Source: Omphiscola glabra (lineage: Eukaryota > Mollusca > Gastropoda > Lymnaeidae). From it: a stretch of 64,000 nt of DNA. This document shows positions 49,347 through 60,214 of the stretch, one piece after another. The translations under genes and the position numbers were made by a program. The DNA is taken from the NCBI GenBank assembly GCA_964017045.1, contig OZ024798.1, positions 14,526,724 to 14,590,723 on the forward strand, given 5' to 3'. The notes below the pieces were generated by a model. The model had not been told where the DNA came from. It made no database searches and worked only from the letters and a program-made list of their open reading frames with translations. Every line of letters begins with the position of its first letter. Within the stretch, counting starts at the first letter, position 1.

Positions 49347-52300
49347 AGTGCCAAAGAAAAGCGGTCAATTTCACACAATATAATTAGAGGAAAAAAACAA
49401 TTATAATCAAGTCAATTGATTAACTACGCTTCCGTTCATATGTATAAGCATCAGCTAGCAGCTTTCAAGCTTTTCAGCACATATTCCTTCCCCGCTTTCT
49501 TCGCCCGTTGTTTTATAAGCATCTCAAAGGGAATGGTCGATGTATTGAACCGTCTGCAACCACTCGCAAAGCTCGTCTACTGTTTTGCTATATGATTTGC
49601 ATACTAATTTTTTCAAGACTGTAGGTTTACTGTTTCGGTGAATATAATTTGGATCGATGATTTTTAACGTGAGTTTTTACACATATTATACTAATACCCA
49701 GGCCGTGTTCTCTCATAAGTTGTTAATTGGTAATAATATTAAGCACTGTCTTTTAATTTTAAAGAATTATTGGGTCACACTCACGTGTAAACTATTACTG
49801 TGGTTGTGATAAAACTTAAAACAGGATAGGCTTATGGAGTTGTTATTTTTTCAAATTAGTGTATGAACCATACATGATACTATTGATACAAATGAACAAA
49901 CTTCAATCATTTTATGACAATAAATGACCCTTTTTAAAAATTATACTCTTCGCTATAAGTAGGCTACTAAAAATAATTAATCTACCAAAATTTGAATATG
50001 ACCGATTCCTGGCAAGAAGGCTTCAAGGGTTCTTCTGCGAACAAACAACAGTAAACACAACATAAAATTAAAATAAACACGTAGCTACAATGTAGTATCC
50101 GAGAGGACAGCAAATGGAATGTGGGATAAGTAGGCTAGGCGGTTGTCTTTAAGTTAAAGAAAAATTGGGGGGGGGGGGGAGTATCATGGGGAGCAGGGGT
50201 GTCTTTACCCCAAATTTTAGTTCCATTTCTTTACGGATTGATGGTCTTATGATATGGTTAAAATTGTACGCTTTTACTTCTAGCTTATTAGACCACCATG
50301 ATTGGTAAGAATGACGTATTGTCATGTAGGCCTATATTGTGTGCAGGTTAAAATGAATAAAAATAGCCCTAATGCTAACGTTGGAAATTTAATCTTTAAA
50401 ATGAACGCTCAAAGTTGACTTTTAAAAGCAGTCAGTAAGAAAACGTATCGGACAAACGCTTATTGCAGCCTTTTAAATTTTACTTTGTCCCTGTGACAAG
50501 TTACCCACCTTTCCCCCCCAACCCACCCCCCCCCCCCCCCCAGTTCCCCCCAGCCCCAAACCACGTTATTTTTTTTACATGAACTTTGCGAAATAAATTA
50601 AGTTAAAAGTTTGCAGATGGCATTATCGCAGTTGGTCGCTGAATTTACAGTACAAAGCTAGCCTATATTTTACCTGGATTGTGCGACAGGAGTCGGAATC
50701 GTTTTTCGGTCTTTGTTATTTTCAATACGTCAACGTTCCATGTCATGCGCATTGCATACCAAAATAAAAAAAAAAAATTAGGGGCATGTTCGGCTAACCG
50801 ACGTTTTGGGTAACCGGAGTTCGGAAAATTGATGCTATTGTTTATATAGCAATATAGCTTTGTATTTGAAGTAAATGTAAATTTTAAGAATTTTTTTTTA
50901 AAAAATGAGACAGCATGGGCTATCCGAGTATAAGTGTTGCCTATATTTGAGTGATAATTATTTATTGATTTAAATATATGTCAACTCTTTTTTTTTTTTT
51001 TTATTTTTTTTTTTAAATACTTGGTTTTCTTGCGTTTTAATGTTTGAACTATGCATATGATTAAAACACTGCTATATGGTGCTCACATAAAGAATTAAGC
51101 CTTTCCCACTGCAACTATTTCCTTTATCTACACTGCACGGTGCAAAATCGCCCTATGTCTACGCAAAAGAAGAAAAAGAAGACAAAAAAGGAAAGAAAAC
51201 GTATTGACCCACTGCCCTAGTTCGACGAGAACCAGGCGACTTAACGTTTGAAATCTAGGTCATGTAAATGATAACATAACACACAGACCCATTTTTAAAA
51301 GGATCGTTCGGGCAAAGGCAGACTAGAAATTGTTGGTCGTTGGAGCGTTCCGTTCAATATCTAAGCTCAAAATCGTTTCAAGCGATGGTTCCATAAAGTG
51401 TTAATCAGGACCCGTTAAAAACATACTTTGGGTTCTCTAATATGCAGGCCTACATCGTTGGATACTAGTGCTTTGGTAAGGATTTTTTTTCCTTTCCCTA
51501 AGCCGAACTTTATTTTAAGATATGGCCATCTTCATCATATGTCACCATGTGTTGGTGTTTAGCCATACCAAAACCTCAATTTGCTCAAATAGCTCCGTTC
51601 TCGGGGACTTCATTTGGGTAGGGCAGGGTGGTACATTTGCCCGCCCCCACCCCCTGAAATTGCCAATTTTATTTAAATTGCTATGTACTGTGGCGACTCC
51701 AGTAATAAACCGCTTGACAAGCCGACCAAGATTTGGATTTGCCCCCCCCCCCCCCCTTTTTTTGTGTGAAAAAAACCTGAAATGAAGCCTCTGCTCTTTC
51801 TTCTCACTTTCATTTACTTTTTACCCTCTCGCCCTTTAATGAAGTTATACCCTATCCTCCTCACCTCATTTATAATACCCTACCCACGTGCCCCCTTAAA
51901 TAATAACCCATCACGCTTGAGGATCCAACTTCTACCAGTCACTATTGAACTGCAACCCATTCCCCCCCCCCCCCACACACACACGCTTTTGTTTCCCCTA
52001 ACCCCTACACCATCGTCTCACGCAGACAGAATGATTCCAGCAAAACAATGAAACCTCGCTTTAAAGCGTTAATTGGGGTCCATAAAAAATAGGATTCCGT
52101 TGTTAGCGGAGTCGCGTTAAAGCTGGCTTCGACAATAAATCCGTGGGAATAGAGAAGGTTTTAGTAAGATATATGTAATGTTGAAGATGGTCTAATTTCA
52201 ATAGATTTGTGATTACCTTGTACCAAAAATAAATAGATTTTAAAGTCTTTTTTTTTTTTTTTTTAAATCTTTTACATTAACTTCACTTTTGTTCGTGGCT

Positions 52301-52945
52301 GACTAGTAAAATCTTCGTGCGGCTAATTGATCACTTCCCGTCAACCTACCGTGTTGAAACTTGGCACTTAGACTAGTCGCCGACGACTACACATTCTTTA
52401 AAATTTTCAGCCCCAACCCACAAAAATCTGTTTTTCAAGGGAAAGATGAATAAAATAAAAAAGACACTGATACTACGAAATAAAATTCCAAATAACTGCG
52501 CTGAATGAGATTTCAAAATATATAAATATCGCATTTGTGTTTGGGGCCTAATACGCGCATTTGTTTTTCTGACATAAATGGTGAAATAAATCTGCGGTGT
52601 AAAAGCGGGTGGGTCATTAGACTATTTATAAATTTCAAATGCGTGGAAAAAATTGTGCGTCTGTGAGCATGAGAGGAAAAGTTCACTAATTGGAATTCTT
52701 ATAAAGTTCGCATCTTGTTTGCATATTTTGTCAAACTTTCAGCCCACTCCCCCCCCCCCCCCCCCCCGGGCCACACCATTGCTAGAAATTACATTCTATA
52801 AAGGATTTATACGAAAAACTTTGATTTTAGGGGTTGTTTATATTAAAGTGTTTTTAGCGTCATTTTTTAAAAAAAAAATGCAATGGCTTAGTTTCGGAAC
52901 ACGTTTTAGCGGGGTTCAAATGTTATATATATTGTGGGGGTTACC
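49347..52945. other. Upstream of MPP8; promoter presumed, otherwise no gene seen
   Basis: The MPP8 promoter and 5' UTR should lie in the first few hundred bases. Further right are G/C homopolymer runs (50168, 50528, 51740) and at 52049-52144 a patch starting AATGAAACCTCGCTTTAAAG, like the CAGTGAAACCTCG end of pogo/Tigger-type elements. Open frames at 51522-52051 are proline-rich products of C-runs and are not called. Confidence 0.4.
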
Positions 52946-53111
52946 CAGGGCCGGATTAAGCCATTTTAGTGCAAACCCACATGAGTGCCCCCTTTTGCCC
53001 GGGGCCCCTGATCTTGTTCAAAAAAAAATATTTCTTGAGGACTTGTGGTGCCCCCAAACGCTTGGTGCCCAAGGCACGTGCCTTATTTGCCTAATGGTTA
53101 ATCCAGGCCTG
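52946..53111. mobile_element. hAT-type MITE with perfect 8-bp target duplication
   Basis: 166 bp, starts CAGGGCCGGATTAAG and ends TTAATCCAGGCCTG, inverted. GGGTTACC stands on both sides (52938-52945, 53112-53119). Confidence 0.93.
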
Positions 53112-53334
53112 GGGTTACCTAAGTGTGCAGGGATCATATTTGTGTGTTGTTTGAGATAAGATAGAATATTGATGGCGCAGTCTCCCCCCACACCACCCCC
53201 ATCCGGTCCATTCTTATATTTTTAAATCTTATAAATCACGTATGACGTGTCACGGCGCACTTTGTTAACATTAAAAAAAAATTAACAACCGAAACACTAA
53301 ATTAATAATGTAGGCCTACATGTCGTCGTCCTTT

Positions 53335-53580
53335 AAGTATAAATGTTATACAGTTAGCACTATTTGCAGCATATAAAGCATAAATGTTGTACTGTTAGCA
53401 ATACTTGCAGCATCTACAGCATAAATGTTATACTGTTAGCAATACTCGCAGCATCTACAGCATAAATGTTATACTGTTAGCACTATTTGCAGCATCTAAA
53501 ACATAAATGTTATACTGTTAGCACTATTTGCAGCATCTAAAAACATAAATGTTATACTGTTAGCACTATTTGCAACATCT
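53335..53580. repeat. Minisatellite, 40-bp unit, 6 copies
   Basis: TATAAATGTTATACTGTTAG then CACTATTTGCAGCATCTA, with small variation (CAATAC for CACTAT in two units). Confidence 0.95.
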
Positions 53581-54065
53581 TCGTGATCGTACACAGGAAC
53601 GTAGTGAACCATACCCTGCTGATGGCGAAAGCATTGTATTGGGAGGGGGGGGGGGGCGAGGGGTGGGGACAAGAAGAACAAAGGATGAAGATGATCACAG
53701 TAAACAGATACTGTGTTGCTCTGTGTACTCCGATAGATCAAGAGAGTGTGCTGTTGGCGCACATTTCAACGATCAGCGTTGGTTACGCCCCCTGCGTAAC
53801 GCGAAATAAAAAAATTGTCCGATAAAGTTTGTCGCATATATTATGTTAGTTTACTGAATGATCAGAGCCGTGCCTGGGGGTGGGCTTAAGGGGCAGTCAC
53901 CCAGTACGCTAACACTGTGGAGGGCTAAAAATATATACATATATATAAATGGTGATAGAGTGTATCTTATTGTTGAAAAAAAAATGTAGGTGAGGAAAAA
54001 GGGTTGGGGGGGGGAGGGGAGTCATTTTCAGTCTTCGCCCCTGGACGAAGCTTTCACTTCACACG

Positions 54066-55305
54066 GTACTTTGAATGATCCTTTTGAATGATGCTTTTGA
54101 ATGACGCTTTTGAATGATGCTTTTGAATGATCCTTTTGAATGATCCTTTTGAATGATGCTTTTGAATGATCCTTTTGAATGATGCTTTTGAATGAGGCTT
54201 TTGAATGAGGCTTTTGAATGATGCTTTTGAATGATCCTTTTGAATGATGCTTTTGAATGAGGCTTTTGAATGAGGCTTTTGAATGATGCTTTTGAATGAT
54301 GCTTTTGAATGATCCTTTTGAATGATGCTTTTGAATGATGCTTTTGAATGATCCTTTTGAATGATGCTTTTGAATGATGCTTTTGAATGAGGCTTTTGAA
54401 TGATCCTTTTGAATGATGCTTTTGAATGAGGCTTTTGAATGATGCTTTTGAATGATGCTTTTGAATGATGCTTTTGAATGATCCTTTTGAATGATGCTTT
54501 TGAATGATGCTTTTGAATGAGGCTTTTGAATGATGCTTTTGAATGATGCTTTTGAATGATGCTTTTGAATGATGCTTTTGAATGATGCTTTTGAATGATC
54601 CTTTTGAATGATCCTTTTGAATGATGCTTTTGAATGATGCTTTTGAATGATCCTTTTGAATGATGCTTTTGAATGAGGCTTTTGAATGAGGCTTTTGAAT
54701 GATGCTTTTGAATGATGCTTTTGAATGATCCTTTTGAATGATGCTTTTGAATGATGCTTTTGAATGATCCTTTTGAATGATGCTTTTGAATGATGCTTTT
54801 GAATGAGGCTTTTGAATGATCCTTTTGAATGATGCTTTTGAATGAGGCTTTTGAATGATGCTTTTGAATGATGCTTTTGAATGATGCTTTTGAATGATGC
54901 TTTTGAATGATCCTTTTGAATGATGCTTTTGAATGATGCTTTTGAATGAGGCTTTTGAATGATGCTTTTGAATGATGCTTTTGAATGATGCTTTTGAATG
55001 ATGCTTTTGAATGATGCTTTTGAATGATCCTTTTGAATGATCCTTTTGAATGATGCTTTTGAATGATGCTTTTAAATGAGGCTTTTGAATGATCCTTTTG
55101 AATGATGCGTTTGAATGAGGCTTTTGAATGATGCTTTTGAATGATGCTTTTGAAAGATGCTTTTGAATGAGGCTTTTGAATGATGCTTTTGAATGAGGCT
55201 TTTGAATGAGGCTTTTGAATGATGCTTTTGAATGATGCTTTTGAATGATCCTTTTGAATGATGCTTTTGAATGATGCTTTTGAATGATGCTTTTGAATGA
55301 TGTTT
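54066..55305. repeat. 13-bp minisatellite, about 95 units, with higher-order structure
   Basis: Core TTTTGAATGA followed by TGC, TCC or GGC. Since 13 is not a multiple of 3 and the unit has no stop on the minus strand, the whole array is open in all three minus frames, giving nominal proteins of 418-444 residues made of SFKSIIQK-HHSKA motifs. These are repeat artefacts. The order of the three unit types repeats as a block of 32 units starting near 54234 and again, with one extra unit, near 54650. Confidence 0.97.
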
Positions 55306-55974
55306 GATTGAGCATTGCTTAAGATTCCATGTGTCACGCGTGTTTGCCTCATCTGTTGGAAGGACGCATGGTCAGTACAAGATTTCAATTTTTAAAAAAA
55401 ATATAAACCTATTTGGTCAAAAAATCTTCTTTACTGATAACGAACAACTAAAATCATTAATTTGTTTTGTTCAAATTGATCTTATTTTTGTTTAAACCAA
55501 AAAAATCATTACAGTTTAATCGTTGTCATGATTTTCGTTCATCATTTACAAAATCGACCGATACGTTGGCATTCGAATCACCTCGACCGCTGACATAATT
55601 TTATGCAATGGATACACTTGCGAGGCGTGTGAAGTAGAAAGGGTGGGAGTGGAGGGCACAATCCGCCCCTGGCGCCACATTTTCTATATTTAGAGGTGCG
55701 GGATTACCGGGAAACGTGTATATTTTAGCGTAAAGTGGGGGGGGGGCGGGGCACGGCCGAAACATTTCGGATCGCCCCGTTCGATACTACCCCCCACGAC
55801 ACTCCACCTACGCCTCTGAATGTGTACACGTCACCAAAATCTTACAGCTCATTTTCTTGAGTTAGTGGCATAAATTGAACATCCAACACGAACCAAGTTT
55901 AGGAGGATAATATTACGGATGCTTCTGCAATATATTTTGTAAGAAATGATGTTGGAAGGATTTGGGAACCTGGG
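55306..55974. other. Intergenic, no gene seen
   Basis: Ends of old elements are possible (GACACTCCACCTACGCCTCTG at about 55798-55818 resembles a hAT MITE end), but no complete element is found. Confidence 0.35.
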
Positions 55975-56300
55975 GCTATGGCCAGACTCGTCATTGCCCA
56001 TTATTATGTCCGGGCTTGTCGGGACCCAGGAGTATGGCAAGGCTTTTCGGCGCCCAGTCTATGCCTAAGGTTGCAGGGGCCCAGCGGTATAGCGGTATGT
56101 CCAGGCTTGTTGGGGCCTGGGGGCTGTGGTAAGGCTTGTCGGGATCCGGGATTATATTCAGGTTTGTCGGTGCCCATGGGAATGCCCAGGCTTGTCGGGG
56201 CCCAGGGCTATGACCAGGCTTGTCGCGGCCCAGGGGCTACGGCTAGGTTTGTCCCATACCACATTATGGCTAGGCGTTGCCCGATACCACATTATGTCTA
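55975..56300. repeat. Degenerate tandem repeat, about 30-bp unit
   Basis: Recurring GGCTTGTCGGG(G/A)CCCAGG then (A/G)-TATG-C-. About ten poorly conserved units. The open frames here reflect the repeat. Confidence 0.8.
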
Positions 56301-56689
56301 GTCTTGTCCCATACCATCAATCAGTGCTATAATTTACCACTATGACAAGGCTTGATTGTAGACCATCACTCAGTAGTGTAATGCTTCCCAAAAGACGGGG
56401 CTTGTACACGTCATTGATTGCCTCATAATTGGTTGTCATTGGTTACCTTCGCAAATCCGTCCAACGAGTCAGCTGAATACGTTTGTTTAAGACCGCAAAC
56501 TCGACCGTATATCATGAAATTCTAGTTCATATTTGGTTGGAACAAACAAGTCACACAATTTATCTGGGGGGAATATTTAATATACTTTTTATATATTACT
56601 ATACGCTGAGTTCAATATTTGTTTTGTAGTGAGCATTTCAAATAAGACTATTTACGATTGACGCCGTTTGTGGACTCGGAAAAAAATTG

Positions 56690-56895
56690 TGTAGAGCCCC
56701 GAAGACGTTGGACGTTTATATGAACCCGAAGCCGTTGGACGTGTGTGGAAACCCGAAGACGTTGGACGTTTTGTAGAAACCCGAAGACGTCAGTATTTGG
56801 GATAAAAACCAGAAGACGTTAGTTTGTGGGTAGAACCCCGAAGACGTCAGTTTTTGGGTAGAAACCCGAAGACGCCAGACTTGGCGAGAAATCCG
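56690..56895. repeat. Degenerate tandem repeat, 24-30 bp unit
   Basis: Recurring AACCCGAAGACGT(T/C) followed by GGACGT or CAGT and a T/G-rich spacer, about seven units. Confidence 0.8.
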
Positions 56896-57242
56896 TAGGT
56901 TTGTAATTAAATAATCGGGAGTTTGCACATTCTCCAGATTTGTCATTTCAGTCTTATCGGCAGATAACTTTGAGCGCTAGTAAAGACTTTAGGCACGACC
57001 AACTACCAAAGTCCTTACTTAAGATTTGATAAGGGTTCACATAATTTTCTCCAACTCTCCACAGCTCCAGATAAGTTATTATTATTTTATTTTTTTTCAA
57101 ACTGTAAAAAAAAAAAAATCGCTGATGTTCGTATGTTTCTTTCTGTATTGGTGTGTGGCAAAAAATCTCCGCACAACACATTCTTTCTAATTTTCAGCCC
57201 AACCCCCAACCATTACCACCAAAAATATATTTTTTAAAGATC

Positions 57243-57245
<3 letters not shown>

Positions 57246-57278
<33 letters not shown>
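57246..57278. repeat. (TA)n microsatellite
   Basis: Uninterrupted TA dinucleotides, about 16 copies. Confidence 0.95.
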
Positions 57279-57281
<3 letters not shown>

Positions 57282-57329
57282 GCGTTTGCGGAAGACGCCA
57301 TGTCTTTTAGTGCTCATGCATAGACACAG

Positions 57330-57672
57330 TGAAACCTCGCTATAATGCGATAATTGGGTGCACATGAAATCGGATGGTTTTATTAGCGGGCCAAGCGTTT
57401 TAGCGCGTTTAATTTTTGAATTTTTTTACAATAGTCCTTTCGAATAGATTTTTTTCTATTATAATAGGAAGTTAGATGATTTAGCCCTTTTTTTTAAAAA
57501 AAAAAGAGGTAAACAATTCTAATCTTTTCGTGAGATTTGGAGCTCTACGCACTTTGAAAGAAAAATAATAATTTATTTGCGAATGGAAATACGAAATTTT
57601 GGGGAGCCACGGCACCACTACGTTATATCAGATTTCGCGTTATATTGAGGGCGCATTACAATTGGGCTCTAC
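57330..57672. mobile_element. Possible pogo/Tigger-type element remnant
   Basis: Left end CAGTGAAACCTCGCTATAAT resembles the CAG..ACCTCG ends of Tigger/pogo MITEs. The right side has a GCGTTATATTGAGGGCGCAT patch that could be the decayed partner, but pairing is weak. A related left end is seen near 52049. Confidence 0.4.
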
Positions 57673-57934
57673 TCTACCTTCTACATGTGTGCTGATTCTA
57701 AACAATATTTTCCAAGTTGTACAAATTGACCCGATTTTTAAATTATAGCGTTATTCTCCAAGTAGATTTGTCGAAGTGAAAAATCATTTCTAGCATTGTC
57801 AAAATTATTTATATTTACCCCCCCCCCCCCCTGGTCTTAGCTTGGATTCAGTCTGTTTGACTGAGCAGACATCGGTACCTATTTTTATTATATTTTTTTA
57901 TTTAGCATGGAAATGGTAGATACAACGACGCTTG

Positions 57935-58075
57935 TATCCAGGGTCACTTGTAATCAGAGTCACTTGGAATCAGGGTCATTTGCATTCAGGGTCCATTGCA
58001 TTCAGGGTAACTTACATTCAGGGTAACTTACATTCAGGGTAATTTCTAATCAGGATCACTTGTAATCAGGGTCGT
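57935..58075. repeat. Degenerate 18-bp tandem repeat, about 8 copies
   Basis: ATCAGGGTCACTTGTA-type units with substitutions (ATTCAGGGTAACTTACATTC in the middle). Confidence 0.85.
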
Positions 58076-58265
58076 CTCTAATATGAGCTCATTGATGGAA
58101 AAATAATGTGGCAGTCACACATTCACATTTATTAATGTTCGTGTTTATCGTTTTCCCCAAGAAGAATTTAAAATAGTGTCACAGATATTTAAAAACCCTT
58201 TCTTATCGTATAGTCTAATTTTGTTGACCTCTATTAATGTTTCATTAAGAGTAACCGTATGGAAT

Positions 58266-58464
58266 CAGCGGCTCTCAACCTGTGGGTCGCGACCCCTTGG
58301 GGGGGGGGGGTGGTGTCGAACGACCTTTACACAGGGGTCGCCTAAGACCATCGAAAAACACATTATTATGAAGTAGCAACGAAATTAGACTTATGGTTGG
58401 CGGTCACCACAACATGAAGAACTGTATTCAAGGGTCGCGGCATTAGGAAGGTTGAGAACCACTG
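58266..58464 (-). mobile_element. hAT-type MITE, family 1
   Basis: Starts CAGCGGCTCTCAACCTGTG and ends AGGTTGAGAACCACTG; reverse orientation relative to 35201-35398. Target duplication not clear. A G-run interrupts it near 58300. Confidence 0.85.
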
Positions 58465-58627
58465 CTGTAAATGTTTTTGTTTTTTTAAATTCTAGGGTCA
58501 TTAGGACAGAGAAACGCTTGTTACATTTTTTAAATACTACAGATGTGCTGTGCCTGTGTGCTTTGAGAAAACCGATCCTTGAGCCTTCCACAACAGCTAA
58601 ATTTGGCATACGTTTTCTCATAGTTTG

Positions 58628-59396
58628 ACATATCCATCTCATGGCATGACCTATCCATCTCATGGAATAACCTATCCATCTCATGGAATAACCTATCCAT
58701 CTCATGGAATAACCTATCAATCTCATGTTATGATTTATCCATCTCATGGCATGACCTATACATCTCATGGTATGGCCAACCACATCATGGTATGATCTAT
58801 CCATCTTATGGTATGACCTATTCATCTCATGGTTCGACCCATACATCTCATGGTAGAACCTATCCATCTCATGATATGACCTCTTCATCTCATGGTAAGA
58901 AATATCCATCTCATGGTATGACCTATCCATCTCATGGTATGACCTATCCATCTCATGGTATGACCTCTTCATCTCATGGTAGGACCTATCCATCTCATGG
59001 TATGACCTATCCATCTCATGGTATGACCTATCCATCTCATGGTATGACCTATCCATCTCATGGTAGGAAATATCCATCTCATGAAATAACCCATCCATCT
59101 CATGGTATGACCTATGCATCTCATGGTATGACAAATCCATATCATGGTATGATCTATCCATAATTATGGTATGACTCATCCATCTCATGGTTCGACCCAT
59201 CCATCTCATGGTAGGATCTATCCATCTCATAGTATGACCTATCCATCTCATGGTAGGACCTATCCATCTCACGGTATGACCTATCCATCTCATGGTATGA
59301 CCTATCCATCTCATGGTATGACCTATCCATCTCATGGGATGACCTATCCATCTCATGGTATGACCTATCCATCGCATGGTTCGACCCATCCATCTG
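58628..59396. repeat. 21-bp minisatellite, about 36 units
   Basis: Unit CCTATCCATCTCATGGTATG plus A. Because 21 is divisible by 3 it reads as a 7-residue repeat (PSHGMTY on plus, HEMDRSY and MRWIGHT on minus) and is open in more than one frame on each strand, giving nominal frames up to 332 residues. No start or splice context; not a gene. Confidence 0.96.
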
Positions 59397-59529
59397 TCTA
59401 TTCTTTTTCTGAGCTTCTTGCTCCCCTGGGATTCGTGCTTTCGTGTCCTTTAATTTGATTGTTGAATCTATATATAATTATGGCCATAAATCCCATCACA
59501 AACTCTTTAAAAAAATGAACAATAACACG

Positions 59530-59535
59530 TTTATT
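59530..59535 (-). terminator. Poly(A) signal candidate, lectin gene
   Basis: AATAAA on the minus strand about 220 bases after the lectin stop codon, the first such hexamer downstream. Confidence 0.55.
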
Positions 59536-59616
59536 CAAACTGCGTCATTAACTCACAGAGGTGCGAGCATTTTTTTGTCTCCAGAATGTTTCAAATGAAA
59601 CAGATCCACTAAATAC

Positions 59617-59760
59617 TACAAAATATGATATTTGAGAGATCCTGAGTTGCAATAACTTAGAGTAAACACTATAAAATATGATATTTGATCCTGAGTATCC
59701 ATAACTTAGAGTAAAAAATATAAAATATGATATTGGAGAGATCCCGAGTTGCCTTAGCTT
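59617..59760 (-). repeat. Tandem repeat in the lectin 3' UTR, 3 copies
   Basis: Three units of ACTCTAAGTTATTGCAACTC then AGGATCTCTCAAATATCATA then TTTTATAG (minus strand), about 50-60 bp. The gene-proximal copy overlaps the stop codon: its TTAGCTTAG replaces TAACTTAG. Confidence 0.85.
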
Positions 59761-60179
59761 AGATTCCCCCGCACGCTGAATTCACAGATGGCGCTTCGAT
59801 CAGCAAAGCAAGCGACGTCGTTGAGCATGTAACGGGCGAAGTCGTTGATCTCGACGCAGTCCTCACCGTAAAACTGATAGCCGTCTGGCTGAATGCCCTG
59901 CCACATTGGATCTCCCGGGACCAAAGTCCTGGACGTGTTGGTCCAGAGGAAAGTCCCGTTGCTCCGATGCAAAAGCTGCGCTCCCAAATAATATGCCATG
60001 GAGGCGGCACCTGTGGTGGGGAAGGGGGAATGATATCAGAGCAACAACAAAAAAAGATGCAAGGTTAACGGTTGAGCCTAACAGTAATAATTAAGTACAA
60101 CACTACACTGCACAGCTGCCATACATATTGTATATAAGTAAAACATGAAGTTGTCTTGCTATAATGCATACATACGGAC

Positions 60180-60214
<35 letters not shown>

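Noticed and set aside
51522..52051. Proline-rich open frames next to poly-C runs
   Set aside because: Composition is set by homopolymer runs; no domain, splice site or conserved motif.
54054..55388. Open frames of 444 and 418 residues made of SFKSIIQK repeats
   Set aside because: They are read-through of a 13-bp minisatellite that has no stop in any minus frame; codon content carries no independent coding signal.
55975..56332. Open frames of 107 and 68 residues with glycine/proline-rich repeats
   Set aside because: They follow a degenerate 30-bp tandem repeat and have no exon context.
58391..59389. 332-residue open frame with HEMDRSY/MRWIGHT repeats
   Set aside because: Product of the 21-bp minisatellite, joined to part of a hAT MITE; frames on both strands are open equally.
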